From positions 1-42,082 of the forward strand of contig JAUCGD010000010.1 in assembly GCA_030377945.1 (NCBI GenBank): a DNA stretch of 42,082 nucleotides. Direction: 5' to 3'. Within the stretch, counting starts at the first letter, position 1. Each line of letters starts with the position of its first letter. The notes under the pieces are model-generated. The model ran no database searches. It saw only the letters and a list, made by a program, of their open reading frames with translations, and was not told the DNA's origin. The position numbers and the translations under genes were made by a program. The DNA is from Desulfobacterales bacterium HSG17 (lineage in GTDB: Bacteria > Desulfobacterota > Desulfobacteria > Desulfobacterales > Desulfococcaceae). Shown in pieces: positions 25,025-35,051 of the stretch.

Positions 25025-25150
25025 ATCTTCTTGGCTTAATCTTCTTGGCTTAATCTTCTTGGCTTAATCTTCTTGGCTTAATCTTCTTGGCTTAATCTTC
25101 TTGGCTTAATCTTCTTGGCTTAATCTTCTTGGCTTAATCTTCTTGGCTTA
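25025..25150. repeat. Nine perfect 14-bp tandem repeats (VNTR)
   Basis: Nine identical copies of atcttcttggctta run from 25025 to 25150, with decayed edges (cttaa before, atatcttcatagctta after). There is no spacer, so it is not a CRISPR. The array lies 27 bases before the predicted -35 of the chemosensory operon and 6 bases from the start of the dead hydrolase gene. Identical units imply recent slippage or expansion. Bases 25151-25310 hold only the leader of cheA. Confidence 0.95.
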
Positions 25151-25176
25151 ATATCTTCATAGCTTAATAATTTTAC

Positions 25177-25204
25177 TTGATAGGATACGATATTTATATA
25201 AGAT
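25177..25204 (+). promoter_or_regulatory. Possible promoter of the chemosensory operon
   Basis: TTGATA (25177-25182), 16 bases, TAAGAT (25199-25204). The -10 is weak, and the leader to the cheA ATG is about 105 bases. The strong ribosome site aaaggag sits 9 bases before the ATG at 25311. Confidence 0.35.
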
Positions 25205-25310
25205 ATAGCCATTATAGAAAATTCATAAGAGCTTGTACAGAAAAATCTTTTTAAATAATAAATTACATGATAGAAAATATTAATATCAAAATTTTTAAAG
25301 GAGTTTTTCC

Positions 25311-27416
25311 ATGGATGACCATAAAGAAATATATAAGGAAGAAGCTTACGAGCTTCTTGCAGAACTTGAATCTTCTTTAATTGAACTGGAAAATGTTCCT
25401 GATGATGAAGATTTAATTGCCCAGGTTTTCAGATCAATGCATACTATTAAAGGTTCAGGGGCCATGTTCGGGTTTGATAATATTGCAGCATTTACCCATG
25501 AAATTGAAACTGTTTTTGATCTTGTCCGTGACGGAAAGATAAAAGTAAGTAAAAATTTGCTGAAACTTACACTTTCTGCATGTGACCAGATTAAAATCAT
25601 GGTTGATGAAGATGATATTGATGAGTCCAAAGAGCGGGAGCTTGTTTCCGCTTTTCAAAAAATGATCCCTGCTGAACACAAAACATCAGTTTCTAAAAAG
25701 CCGAATATTTCTGATATAAGTATATCAAGTATTAATGACGAATCAGAGGATTATGATACCCAGGATTTAATTTATCGAATCCGTTTTCAGCCTGATTCTT
25801 ATTTATTTAATACAGGCACAAATCCTGTTATTCTATTAAATGAACTTCAATCTCTGGGACAGTGTCAGGTTATGGCGCAGCAAAAAAATATTCCTGTTTT
25901 ATCAAAGATAACGCCTGAAAAATGTTATCTTCACTGGGATATTATAATATGTACCTCAGAAGGAATCCAGGCCATACGGGATATTTTTATTTTTGTTGAA
26001 GACTATTGCAAACTGGATATTCAGATTATTTATCATGGGAAATTTCCCTCTGATGAACTCGAAAAGAAAAAAATCGGGCAGATTCTTATAGAGCGCGGCG
26101 ATGTAAGTGCTGAGGAAATTAAAAAAGTTATCCAAGGACATAAGCGTGTTGGTGAAATGCTCATTGATGCACAATCAATTGACTCTGAAACACTGGAATC
26201 TGCTTTGACAGAACAGCAGCACATCCGTGAAATCAGCAGAAAACGTCAAAATATAACAAGCTCAAGCAGTATCCGTGTTCCTGCTGAAAAACTGGACGGA
26301 CTGGTCGATCTGGTAGGTGAACTGGTGACAGTCCAAGCCAGGCTTACACGCATGGCATCCATTGAAAAAAACAGCGAGCTTACATCTATTTCAGAAGCAG
26401 TGGAATATCTTTCAGCCGAACTCCGGGATCATACCATGAATATCCGTATGCTTCCTGTGGGCCAGACATTCAGAAAGTTTAAGCGCCTGATATTTGACCT
26501 TTCTAATGAATTGAACAAAGAAATCTTTGTTATAACCGAAGGCGAGGAAACCGAACTTGATAAAACCGTTCTGGATCAGCTTAATGACCCTTTGATGCAC
26601 ATTATTCGAAATGCCATAGATCATGGCATAGAAACCCCTGAAATCCGCAAGGCTAAAGGAAAAACCAGGCAGGGAACAATCAGGCTTTCAGCCGAACATT
26701 CAGGCTCTGATGTATTAATCAGTATTTCAGAAGACGGAGCAGGATTAAACACTGAAGCAATCAGGGCCAAAGCCGTGGAAAAAAAGCTCTTTGCTCCTGA
26801 TGCCCAGCTTAGTGAAAAGGATATTCACGCCCTGATATTTGCACCTGGATTTTCAACTGCAAGACAGGTTTCCGGGGTATCGGGAAGAGGGGTGGGAATG
26901 GACGTGGTCAGGCGCAGCGTTGAAAACCTGAGAGGCAGTATTGAAATACAAAGCAAAAAGGATAAAGGCACAATTGTCACCCTTAAACTGCCTCTTACCC
27001 TTGCTATTGCTGATGGGCTGCTCGTTAAAGTGAGTAAAAATTATTATGTGCTTCCCCTGCTGTCAGTTGAAGAATGCCTTGAATTAAGCCGCCAGGATGC
27101 TGATAAAGCAAGGGAAAGGAATATTATTCAGTTTAGAGGGGAATTAATTTCATATGTAAGCCTTCATGAAAGATTTCAGATTGAGGATGATTTACCTGAA
27201 ATTGAAAAGGTAGTTGTAATAAATACCCACGGCAGGCAAGTTGGATTTGGAGTTGACAGGGTTCTTGGACAACATCAGACAGTGATAAAAAATCTGGGTT
27301 ATTTTTATAAAGATATTAAAACAATGTCAGGAGCAACAATACTGGGGGATGGAACAGTAGCTCTTATACTTGATGTGAACCGGATTATAATGTCATTGGA
27401 GAATATTAGCAATTGA
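25311..27416 (+). CDS. cheA: Chemotaxis histidine kinase CheA (first copy)
   Basis: The 701-residue kinase is hybrid in layout. The Hpt/P1 domain has phospho-acceptor His44 in MHTIKGSG. A P2-like domain lies at about 155-245. Residues 254-300 form two LGxxL-type helices resembling an MshEN motif. The dimerisation/linker region contains DLVGELVTVQARL. The catalytic domain has N-box HIIRNAIDHGIE (430-441; Asn434, Asp437), G1 DGAGL and G2 GRGVGMDVV. The P5 CheW-like domain ends the protein. It autophosphorylates under receptor control and passes phosphate to CheY and CheB. It is first in the operon, with a receptor gene next. A second CheA of the same plan is at 37855; this copy keeps all catalytic residues I can check. 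Confidence 0.95.
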   Translation: MDDHKEIYKEEAYELLAELESSLIELENVPDDEDLIAQVFRSMHTIKGSGAMFGFDNIAAFTHEIETVFDLVRDGKIKVSKNLLKLTLSACDQIKIMVDEDDIDESKERELVSAFQKMIPAEHKTSVSKKPNISDISISSINDESEDYDTQDLIYRIRFQPDSYLFNTGTNPVILLNELQSLGQCQVMAQQKNIPVLSKITPEKCYLHWDIIICTSEGIQAIRDIFIFVEDYCKLDIQIIYHGKFPSDELEKKKIGQILIERGDVSAEEIKKVIQGHKRVGEMLIDAQSIDSETLESALTEQQHIREISRKRQNITSSSSIRVPAEKLDGLVDLVGELVTVQARLTRMASIEKNSELTSISEAVEYLSAELRDHTMNIRMLPVGQTFRKFKRLIFDLSNELNKEIFVITEGEETELDKTVLDQLNDPLMHIIRNAIDHGIETPEIRKAKGKTRQGTIRLSAEHSGSDVLISISEDGAGLNTEAIRAKAVEKKLFAPDAQLSEKDIHALIFAPGFSTARQVSGVSGRGVGMDVVRRSVENLRGSIEIQSKKDKGTIVTLKLPLTLAIADGLLVKVSKNYYVLPLLSVEECLELSRQDADKARERNIIQFRGELISYVSLHERFQIEDDLPEIEKVVVINTHGRQVGFGVDRVLGQHQTVIKNLGYFYKDIKTMSGATILGDGTVALILDVNRIIMSLENISN

Positions 27417-27463
27417 AAACTGTAAGCATTTTAATGATACAGGCACTATAACCAGGGGGAAAT

Positions 27464-29857
27464 ATGAAACATTTAACTATTGGTAATAAGATGTTTATGA
27501 TCGGGTTGATTATTGTGTTGGGCCTGTCATTACTGACCGGGAATTCCTATTTAACCAATAAAACTATTCATGAAAATGTAAAAAAAACTGCGCTTCGAAA
27601 TAATCAAAGGGCAATGATAAATCAAATGATAAGAGCGCATTCCGATCTTATGCTGGCTGCTATGGATTCAATTATTGATAAAAATGAAGGAATAATTAAT
27701 GAAGAGAGATTAGAGATTATCAATAAAAGCGTTGAATTCTTTACAGATTATATTGAAAATATTCATGAGTTAGCAGATACAAAAGATGAGATTGCCTTGG
27801 CAAAAAGAATTAGCGAGACATTTCCCAAATTGGTAAAAGGTATAAAAATAGATCTTTATAGAATGATCAATGAAGATATAAACATATTAATAGAGATTGA
27901 AAAAGAATTTGTCAATATAGATGAACAGCTTGATAAATATGGTTTTTCCATTGAAGAAAATTTGATTCTCCTGATTGAACAATATGAAAAAGGACAAGAT
28001 GTCGCGCCTGAGTATAATCTTTCTCAAAATAAGAGAATATCACTTCTTAATAAGCTGCTGCTTGCCCACAGGAATTTGATGCTGACTGCAATGGAAGTTA
28101 TTCTTGACAAGGAGAGCGGAGAAATCAGCCCCCTCCGAAATAAAAAAATACATGAAAGCGTTAATTTTTTTAACGACCACATGGAAGACATTCTTTCAAT
28201 GGCAGAAAGCAATGAAACTAAAAGAGCTGTCCAAAATATTCGTGATACATTCCCAATTCTTTCTGAAATGATACTATCTAATCTTGTAACTTTCATGAAA
28301 AACAGTTCGGAAAAAGCCAAGATAATTGAAATTGAGTTTATTCAAATAGATAACATTCTTGATAAATACGGAGATCAAATCGAAGCCAATCTTATCAAAC
28401 TTATTGAATCTGTAAGCCAGGAGCAAATCAAAGCAGAAAAAGAACTGACAGCAATTATCTCCAAATCAACATTGAAATGCTGGCTTGTTTTCTGGGGAAC
28501 ACTTATCATTGTTATTGTTTTTTTTGTTATGATAACCAGAAGTATAACCATACCCATAACTAACGTAACCAAAGAAATCAATGAACTGGTTCATAATATC
28601 AGGGGCGGAAAACTTGATATCCGCGGCAATGAAAATACTTATTCAGGCATCTGGCTTGATCTTGTGAAAGGAATCAATACATTGATCGAAGCTTTTGTAA
28701 ACCCGATTAATGTTACATCCGAATACATTGATAATATCTCAAAAGGCGATATACCTGAAAAAATAACAGATATTTATAAAGGTGATTTTAACAAAATAAA
28801 AAAGAATCTGAATATACTCATTGATTCCACCAATAAAGTAACTCAGCTTGCACAAAACATGGCTGACGGAGACCTGACTGTGAATGTCAAATTGCGCTGC
28901 GAACAGGATCAGTTAATGAAAAACCTGAAATCCATGCTGAAAAAACTCAATAATATTGTAAAAAATGTCAAAACATCTGCTGATAATGTGGCAGCAGGAA
29001 GCCAGCAGATAAGCTCAACTGCCCAGGAAATTTCCCAGGGAACTTCCGAACAGGCAGCATCCGCAGAACAGGCTTCGGCATCTATGGAAGAAATGTCTTC
29101 CAATATTCAGCAAAATGCTGACAATTCACTGCAAACAGAAAAAATAGCTGTTAAATCTGCCCAGGATGCCCAGGCAGGGGGTAAAGCTGTAAAAAAAGCA
29201 GTGACTGCCATGAAAGATATTGGCCAGAAGATTTCCATTATAGAGGAAATTGCACGGCAGACAGACCTTCTGGCCTTAAATGCAGCCATTGAAGCAGCCC
29301 GTGCAGGTGAGTATGGCAAAGGTTTTGCAGTAGTAGCCTCTGAGGTCAGAAAGCTTGCAGAACGGAGCCAGCAGGCAGCAGCCCAGATCAGCACTCTTTC
29401 CCATTCCAGCATGGAGATTGCAGAAAAAGCAGGAGATATGCTGGACAAAATGGTTCCCGATATTCAGAAAACAGCAGACCTTGTTCAGGAAATCAGTGCT
29501 GCAAGCAATGAACAAAATACAGGTGCAGCACAGATTAACAGGGCCATGCAGCAGCTGGATCAGGTCATCCAGACAAATGCTTCCACATCCGAAGAAATGG
29601 CCTCAACTTCAGAAGAACTGGCAGGACAGGCTGAACATCTTCGTTCAACCATAAATTTTTTTAAAATTAACGAAGATGATAAAAACAGGCAGACAGGATT
29701 TGATGAAGATGATGAGATGTCAGGAAAATCAAAAAAGAAAAAAAGAAATCCAGGCAAAATTCCAGATTCTTTTCATATAAATCCCGGCCAAAATATAGAT
29801 ATGAAGAATAATAAAGAATTTGATTATGAACAGGATGGGGATTTTGAAAAATATTAG
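27464..29857 (+). CDS. Methyl-accepting chemotaxis receptor with duplicated sensor domain
   Basis: The 797-residue membrane receptor has TM1 at about 10-28 and TM2 at about 338-357. The periplasmic part is two copies of one helical module: [10 protein letters not shown] at 58 recurs as [10 protein letters not shown] at 201, ETFPKL at 118 as DTFPIL at 261, and IDEQLDKYG at 152 as IDNILDKYG at 295. All three are exactly 143 residues apart. After TM2 come HAMP and at least one more HAMP-like unit (to about 490), then the signalling hairpin with tip [20 protein letters not shown] and GFAVVASEV. The tail is charged. It is next to cheA and is thus the receptor most likely to feed this array. Ribosome site is gggg-rich (cagggggaaat). 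Confidence 0.95.
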   Translation: MKHLTIGNKMFMIGLIIVLGLSLLTGNSYLTNKTIHENVKKTALRNNQRAMINQMIRAHSDLMLAAMDSIIDKNEGIINEERLEIINKSVEFFTDYIENIHELADTKDEIALAKRISETFPKLVKGIKIDLYRMINEDINILIEIEKEFVNIDEQLDKYGFSIEENLILLIEQYEKGQDVAPEYNLSQNKRISLLNKLLLAHRNLMLTAMEVILDKESGEISPLRNKKIHESVNFFNDHMEDILSMAESNETKRAVQNIRDTFPILSEMILSNLVTFMKNSSEKAKIIEIEFIQIDNILDKYGDQIEANLIKLIESVSQEQIKAEKELTAIISKSTLKCWLVFWGTLIIVIVFFVMITRSITIPITNVTKEINELVHNIRGGKLDIRGNENTYSGIWLDLVKGINTLIEAFVNPINVTSEYIDNISKGDIPEKITDIYKGDFNKIKKNLNILIDSTNKVTQLAQNMADGDLTVNVKLRCEQDQLMKNLKSMLKKLNNIVKNVKTSADNVAAGSQQISSTAQEISQGTSEQAASAEQASASMEEMSSNIQQNADNSLQTEKIAVKSAQDAQAGGKAVKKAVTAMKDIGQKISIIEEIARQTDLLALNAAIEAARAGEYGKGFAVVASEVRKLAERSQQAAAQISTLSHSSMEIAEKAGDMLDKMVPDIQKTADLVQEISAASNEQNTGAAQINRAMQQLDQVIQTNASTSEEMASTSEELAGQAEHLRSTINFFKINEDDKNRQTGFDEDDEMSGKSKKKKRNPGKIPDSFHINPGQNIDMKNNKEFDYEQDGDFEKY

Positions 29858-29910
29858 GATTAACACCTGTAATTACATAAGTAGATTTTTTTTCTTTAAT
29901 ATGCTAATGA

Positions 29911-29930
29911 ATTATTAATAAATTAATAAT
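29911..29930. repeat. AT-only palindrome upstream of cheW
   Basis: attattaat-aa-attaataat is a perfect 9-bp inverted repeat, 17 bases before the cheW ATG and just before its ribosome site. It may be an operator or simply AT-rich sequence. Confidence 0.4.
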
Positions 29931-29946
29931 AGAAAGGAGCTGGCAG

Positions 29947-30606
29947 ATGAACGAAACCGGAACCACAGAAACAGCGCAATATCTTACTTTTAAGCTGGCA
30001 GATGAAATATTTGCTATAAATGTTATACAGGTGCGTGAAGTACTTGACTTGAGTACAATAACAAAAGTACCAGGTACCCCGGATTTTATGAGAGGTGTAA
30101 TAAATGTCCGGGGAAGTGTTGTGCCGGTTATGGATCTTCGGCTTAAATTCGGCTTAAGCAAAACGGAAAACAGCCTTGATACCCGTATTGTGGTTATGGA
30201 ATTATCTTTGGAAGGCGAGATAACGGTTCTGGGAACCCTGGCTGATTCGGTTAATGAGGTAATAGACCTTGAATCTGCCCAGATTGAGCCGCCTCCGAAA
30301 ATCGGAATGCGCTGGAAAACCGAGTTCATTAAAGGCATTGGCAAACGCAATGATATGTTTATCATAATACTTGATATAGACAGGGTTTTTTCCTCTGATG
30401 AAATTGCACTTGTTGAGGAAACCAGTGCTGAAATCCTGAAGGAAAAAGAGCAATCTGAAGATCGGGCTGAAAATCGGGCTGAAAAGCAATCTGAAAATCG
30501 GGCTGAAAATCAGGCTGAAAAAATGATTCCTGAAGCTGATGATTTATCTGAAAATGATGAAAAAGAGCTTGAAAAAGCTTCTTCATCAAAAAAAATAATT
30601 CTTTAA
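29947..30606 (+). CDS. cheW: CheW coupling protein with acidic repeat tail (first copy)
   Basis: Of the 219 residues, about 10-155 are a standard CheW domain: YLTFKLADEIFAINVIQVREV, MRGVINVRGSVVPVMDLRLKFG and FIIILDIDRVF. It links receptors to CheA. The C-terminal ~60 residues are an unusual charged tail with repeated RAENRAEKQ/SENRAENQ steps (30460-30520) and many Glu residues, likely disordered. The ribosome site is aaaggag. The second CheW in the cluster also has a tail, but of different composition, which may sort the two into different kinase complexes. Confidence 0.95.
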   Translation: MNETGTTETAQYLTFKLADEIFAINVIQVREVLDLSTITKVPGTPDFMRGVINVRGSVVPVMDLRLKFGLSKTENSLDTRIVVMELSLEGEITVLGTLADSVNEVIDLESAQIEPPPKIGMRWKTEFIKGIGKRNDMFIIILDIDRVFSSDEIALVEETSAEILKEKEQSEDRAENRAEKQSENRAENQAEKMIPEADDLSENDEKELEKASSSKKIIL

Positions 30607-30644
30607 TAATAAGATCCGCAAAAAATTAAACATAACCTTAACAG

Positions 30645-31511
30645 ATGAAAGATAAAGATAGCAGGCATATGTCATTTGAATCCATGTCAGATAAGATATT
30701 TGTCAAGTTCAGCTCTTTTATTCAAAATGAACTGGGGATAAAAATGCCTGAAGCAAAAAGAACCATGCTTCAAGCACGCCTTCAAAAAAGACTTAGAAAG
30801 CTTGGCATTGAGAGCTTTAACGAATACCATGAATTTGTGTTCAGCAAACGGGGCCAGGATGAAGAACTTCATAATATGATAGATGCGGTTACAACTAACA
30901 AAACCGATTTTTTCAGAGAACCTCAGCATTTTGATACATTGGTGCAGACTGTTATTCCTGAGCTTATCCGCAGTTATGGTATGGGAATCCGCAAAAAAGC
31001 ATTACTCTGGAGTGCAGGCTGCTCTTCAGGTGAAGAAGTTTATACCCTGGCAATGGTATTAAATGAATTTAAAACCAGAATTCCTGATTTTAATTTCAGT
31101 ATCCTTGGAACCGATATATCAACAAAGGTATTAAAAAATGCGGCACTTGGAATATACAGTCATGAAAAAATAGAGCCTGTTCCTTTGCCCCTAAGAAGAA
31201 AATATCTTTTAAAAAGCAGAGATAAAGATAAAAACCTTGTAAGAGTCATTCCTGGCCTGAGAGTAAACACCTTTTTTAGAAGATTAAATTTCATGGATTC
31301 TAACTTTGGCATAAGACAGCCCGCAGACATAATATTCTGCCGCAATGTCCTAATTTATTTTGACAGGGAAACCCAGGAAAAGGTGCTGAACAGGCTTTGC
31401 CAATATCTGGTTTCAGGAGGCTATCTTTTTACAGGTCATTCCGAAACATTAAACGGATTAAATGTCCCCCTGGTTCAAACCACATCAACTGTTTATAAAA
31501 AATCATCATGA
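30645..31511 (+). CDS. cheR: Chemoreceptor methyltransferase CheR
   Basis: The 288-residue enzyme methylates receptor glutamates with SAM. The N-terminal helical domain has MLQARLQKRLRKLG. TNKTDFFREPQHF (about 85-97) begins the SAM domain, followed by SAGCSSGEEVYTLAM (motif I) and FCRNVLIYFD. The start at 30645 lacks a clear ribosome site; ATG 30669, after gcagg, is an alternative that would remove 8 residues. The stop overlaps cheD1 by 4 bases (ATGA). Pairs with CheB at 40688 for adaptation. Confidence 0.95.
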   Translation: MKDKDSRHMSFESMSDKIFVKFSSFIQNELGIKMPEAKRTMLQARLQKRLRKLGIESFNEYHEFVFSKRGQDEELHNMIDAVTTNKTDFFREPQHFDTLVQTVIPELIRSYGMGIRKKALLWSAGCSSGEEVYTLAMVLNEFKTRIPDFNFSILGTDISTKVLKNAALGIYSHEKIEPVPLPLRRKYLLKSRDKDKNLVRVIPGLRVNTFFRRLNFMDSNFGIRQPADIIFCRNVLIYFDRETQEKVLNRLCQYLVSGGYLFTGHSETLNGLNVPLVQTTSTVYKKSS

Positions 31512-32092
31512 TAGAAGATGCAAAAGAATTCTCAATTGTCTTTTTAAGACCTGGAGAATTATTTTTCAGTGCCAAAAGCACTCTGCCCATGAAAGTAACA
31601 ACAGTTCTCGGCTCATGTATATCTGTTATTCTTTATAATCCCAGGCTGAAAATGTCAGCCATGTGTCATGCTGTTATGCCTTTATGTGAGAAAAGAAACA
31701 GATGTGAATTTGAAGCAGGTTTGGTAAAAAACATGAAATGTCCCTTTAATTTTTCCGAACCCAGCAGATATGTAAATTGTGCATTAAATAATATGATCGG
31801 ACAATTCCGAAGATGGAATATCAGTCCTGATGAAACAAAAGTCAGGCTGTTCGGGGGAGCAGACATGTTTGATTACGGACCTGGCCCCATTAGAAATCTT
31901 TCTGTGGGCAGTCAGAATATTGAAATGGCAAAAAGGATTATAGGAGCTGAAAAAATGAAGATTGCAAAAGCAGATGTTGGGGGACTGGTTGGACGCAAGA
32001 TTGTTTTTTTCCCAAAAACCGGAAGGGTTTTACTTAAACGCCTTAATTCAACAATCAAAAATGCAATAGTAAAGGCTTCAAAGATTGGGTGA
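31508..32092 (+). CDS. cheD: Receptor glutamine deamidase CheD (first, divergent copy)
   Basis: The 194-residue CheD protein deamidates receptor glutamines and can bind CheC. Catalytic Cys37 is in VLGSCISV and His54 in CHAVMP. KVRLFGGADMF matches the conserved FGGA region. The segment after the histidine (LCEKRNRCEFEAG) is unlike the usual LPGR loop seen in the second CheD at 41755, so this copy is divergent. It is coupled to cheR by a 4-base overlap and ends 3 bases before the hybrid kinase. Confidence 0.9.
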   Translation: MIEDAKEFSIVFLRPGELFFSAKSTLPMKVTTVLGSCISVILYNPRLKMSAMCHAVMPLCEKRNRCEFEAGLVKNMKCPFNFSEPSRYVNCALNNMIGQFRRWNISPDETKVRLFGGADMFDYGPGPIRNLSVGSQNIEMAKRIIGAEKMKIAKADVGGLVGRKIVFFPKTGRVLLKRLNSTIKNAIVKASKIG

Positions 32093-32095
32093 CAA

Positions 32096-34573
32096 ATGAA
32101 CAAAATCCTTATTATTGATGATGATATGGAAATCATAAACCTGGTTTCCCTATTATTAAAAAAATATATGCCTTCCACTGATGTATCAACAGCTTTATCA
32201 GGCCAGGAAGGAATAGAAAATGCCTGCATATATAGTCCTGATGTAATCCTTCTGGATGTTAATATGCCGGAAATGGATGGGTTTGAAGTCTGCACAAAAT
32301 TGAAATCCAATAAAATCACAAAACATATTCCCATTATTATTTTTACAGGTATGCAGACAGATTCAGCAAGCCGTATCAAAAGCCTTGACATAGGAGCAGA
32401 TGCATTTTTAACAAAGCCTGTCAGGGGAGCCGAGCTTATCAGCCAGATTAATGTAATGCTGAGAATCAAACATTCAGAAGATTTGCTGCGCCATGAAAAA
32501 GACCTTCTGGAAAATGCAGTACAGGAGAGAACAAAAGAATTGGCCTGGGAATCATCTGTAAATGAAGCTGTTGCAGATTTATCAGGAGCATTAATTTCAT
32601 CAAGGTCTTTGGAAGATATTTCATCCCTGGTACTGGACAATGCTCAAAAGCTGACAAATAGTGAATACGGATTTGTAGGTTATATTGATATGAAAACAGG
32701 AGAGTTAGTATGTCCTGCCATATCAGAAGAAATAATGAAAAATTCTCAAATTAATAATAAAAAAACAGCACTCATGACAAAAATGGAAATATTTAAATGG
32801 GCAGCTGATAAAAACAAAGCATTATTGCTTAATGTAATACCAGAAAACCATAGGGCATCAGATCTTCCAAAAAACCATATTCCCATCCACAACCTGTTAT
32901 GTGTACCTGCAAAAATAGATGAAAAACTTGTAGGAAATATTGCCCTTGCCAATGCAGATAAAGGATATACATTAAAAGACAAAAAAATAATTGAACGACT
33001 GGCAGCTCTTTATGCCGTAGCAGTTCAGCGTAAAAGATCCGAAACAAAATTAATAATAGCCAGGGAAGCATCTGAAGTTGCCAATAGGGCCAAAAGCGAA
33101 TTTATGGCAAATATGAGCCATGAGGTAAGAACTCCCATGAACGGCGTTATCGGTATGCTGGGACTTGCCCTTGATACGGAGCTTTCTCCAAACCAGCGAG
33201 AGTACCTTGAACTGGCAAAGTTTTCAGCAGAAAACCTTTTAAGGATTTTAAATGACATACTGGATTTTACCAGGATAGAAGCTGGAAAACTTGAGATAGA
33301 GTCTGTAAAATTAAAAATCTCCGAAGTAATTGAATCTGCAATTATTCCAGTCAGGCTTGATGCCCAGGAAAAAAATATAAATATCAGCTATAATATTTCC
33401 GATGATGTTCCTGAAAAGCTTATGGGAGATCCGACCCGGCTCCGCCAGATAGTGATAAATCTTTTAAATAATGCTGTAAAGTTCACCCATACAGGTAAAG
33501 TTGATATAATGGCACAGGTATTAAATAATCCTGGAAAAGTTATAAAAAACAACCAGGATTCCATTGTTATAAAATTTATTGTAAGCGATACTGGTATTGG
33601 AATTCCTGAAGATAAACAGGAGATAATATTTGATTCATTTTCCCAGGTTGACGGCTCTATCAGCCGCAGTTTTGGCGGGGTTGGATTGGGATTAAGCATA
33701 TCAAGGAATCTTGTGCAGAAAATGGGTGGTGAAATATGGGCTGAAAGCCAGCCTGGAAAAGGAAGTAAATTTCATTTTACTGCATCATTCGGAATAGTCA
33801 GAGATAATGATTCAGAAGAAAAACCTGAAAAAATAATTGAAAATAAAGATCAAGCAGTCCCAAAAACGGAAAAGAAACCGGTTACTCCTGTCCCTGTGGG
33901 AATTTCCTTTAATATACTAGTGGTTGAAGATGACTGGACCAACCGGGAAGTTTTTACCAGTATACTGGAATATGAAAAAGGGTATAAGGTGTCAACAGCA
34001 GTAAACGGCAAAGAAGCACTGAACCTGATTAAAGACAATACATTTGATCTTATTTTAATGGATCTTCAAATGCCTGAAATGGACGGGCTTGAAGCTACTC
34101 GAATAATCAGGCAGACAGATAAACAGACTCCCATTGTTGCATTAACAGCACATGCCTATCCTGATGACAGAAAGCGCTGCCTTGCAATTGGTATGAATGA
34201 CTATATAGCAAAGCCGGTTGACAGCAATGTGTTTATTGATATTGTTGAAAAATATATAAAAATTTCCATGGATGGAAGAAATGATGAAAATAAAATAAAT
34301 TTATCAGAACAAAATGTCCAGGAATATATTAGCAAACTTTCTGATATAACTAGAACAATTTTTAATGCAATATCAGATAATAATCACAAAGAGCTGGAAA
34401 AACAGTCAGAGCAGTTAAAACAACTGGCATTGGAAACAGGAAACTCAGGAATTTCAGACAATGCTTTTCGGCTTATACTGACTGCCAGAAAAGAAGATAT
34501 GGAAAAAGCCCGTATTTTGGCTGGGAATATTGAAAATGAAATTAAAGAGATAAAAAAAATCAAAAGGAGATAG
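32096..34573 (+). CDS. Hybrid histidine kinase: REC-GAF-HisKA-HATPase-REC-degenerate Hpt
   Basis: The 825-residue soluble kinase starts with a receiver (phospho-site Asp54 in [11 protein letters not shown]), then a coiled coil and a GAF domain (about 170-310). HisKA follows with His342 in [12 protein letters not shown]. The HATPase has [17 protein letters not shown] and [10 protein letters not shown] second receiver has Asp656 in [11 protein letters not shown]. The last ~110 residues look like an Hpt helix bundle, but the histidine position holds Glu772 (SEQLKQ). It begins 3 bases after cheD1 and ends 4 bases before a single-domain receiver. This looks like a phosphorelay branch tied to the chemosensory operon; its stimulus is unknown. 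Confidence 0.9.
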   Translation: MNKILIIDDDMEIINLVSLLLKKYMPSTDVSTALSGQEGIENACIYSPDVILLDVNMPEMDGFEVCTKLKSNKITKHIPIIIFTGMQTDSASRIKSLDIGADAFLTKPVRGAELISQINVMLRIKHSEDLLRHEKDLLENAVQERTKELAWESSVNEAVADLSGALISSRSLEDISSLVLDNAQKLTNSEYGFVGYIDMKTGELVCPAISEEIMKNSQINNKKTALMTKMEIFKWAADKNKALLLNVIPENHRASDLPKNHIPIHNLLCVPAKIDEKLVGNIALANADKGYTLKDKKIIERLAALYAVAVQRKRSETKLIIAREASEVANRAKSEFMANMSHEVRTPMNGVIGMLGLALDTELSPNQREYLELAKFSAENLLRILNDILDFTRIEAGKLEIESVKLKISEVIESAIIPVRLDAQEKNINISYNISDDVPEKLMGDPTRLRQIVINLLNNAVKFTHTGKVDIMAQVLNNPGKVIKNNQDSIVIKFIVSDTGIGIPEDKQEIIFDSFSQVDGSISRSFGGVGLGLSISRNLVQKMGGEIWAESQPGKGSKFHFTASFGIVRDNDSEEKPEKIIENKDQAVPKTEKKPVTPVPVGISFNILVVEDDWTNREVFTSILEYEKGYKVSTAVNGKEALNLIKDNTFDLILMDLQMPEMDGLEATRIIRQTDKQTPIVALTAHAYPDDRKRCLAIGMNDYIAKPVDSNVFIDIVEKYIKISMDGRNDENKINLSEQNVQEYISKLSDITRTIFNAISDNNHKELEKQSEQLKQLALETGNSGISDNAFRLILTARKEDMEKARILAGNIENEIKEIKKIKRR

Positions 34574-34577
34574 ATTT

Positions 34578-34976
34578 ATGAAAATATTGATAGTAGAGGA
34601 TGATTTCATTTCAAGACGTATAATTAAAGATATTCTTTCCCCTTATGGTGACTGCGATGTTGTTGTGGATGGAGGAGAGGCTGTACAGGCATTTAAACTG
34701 GCACATAAAGCAAATGAGCCTTATAACCTGGTCTGTATGGATATTATGATGCCCAATGTTGACGGCCAGGAAGCGCTGAAACAGATCAGAGATTTTGAAA
34801 AAGAATCTGGAATCAAAGGCTCTGCTGAAGTTAAAGTTATAATGGTTACAGCCCTGGATGATCCAAAAACAGTTTTTAAAGCCTATTATAAAGGCGGAGC
34901 CACTTCATATATTGTAAAGCCCATTGAAAAGGATAAATTGATTCAGGAAATACGGGGGCTTGGCCTTATCCGTTAA
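34578..34976 (+). CDS. Single-domain response regulator
   Basis: The 132-residue receiver has an acidic pocket EDD (7-9), phospho-site Asp55 (CMDIMMPNVDG), a Thr in MVTALDD and Lys in IVKP. There is no output domain. It starts 4 bases after the hybrid kinase with an AAAGGAG site and is the likely phospho-acceptor of that kinase. It is distinct from CheY at 37450, having an extra loop (EKESGIKGSAEVK), and could act as a second output or phosphate sink. Confidence 0.9.
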   Translation: MKILIVEDDFISRRIIKDILSPYGDCDVVVDGGEAVQAFKLAHKANEPYNLVCMDIMMPNVDGQEALKQIRDFEKESGIKGSAEVKVIMVTALDDPKTVFKAYYKGGATSYIVKPIEKDKLIQEIRGLGLIR

Positions 34977-35051
34977 ATTGTTCCGTTAAATTGTTCTCTA
35001 TACCGATACTTTAATAACGGCGGATGATTCAAATTTTAAAAGGCAGTTATA

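Noticed and set aside
25025..25150. CRISPR-like array
   Set aside because: The 14-bp units are joined head to tail with no spacers and there are no cas genes.
31912..32640. 242-codon open frame on the minus strand across cheD1 and the hybrid kinase
   Set aside because: It runs over two clear genes on the other strand and is Ser/Ile-rich in the way shadow frames are.
34969..34993. Short duplicated tccgttaaattgt before the receptor-like gene
   Set aside because: Only two 13-base copies; likely chance slippage with no further structure.
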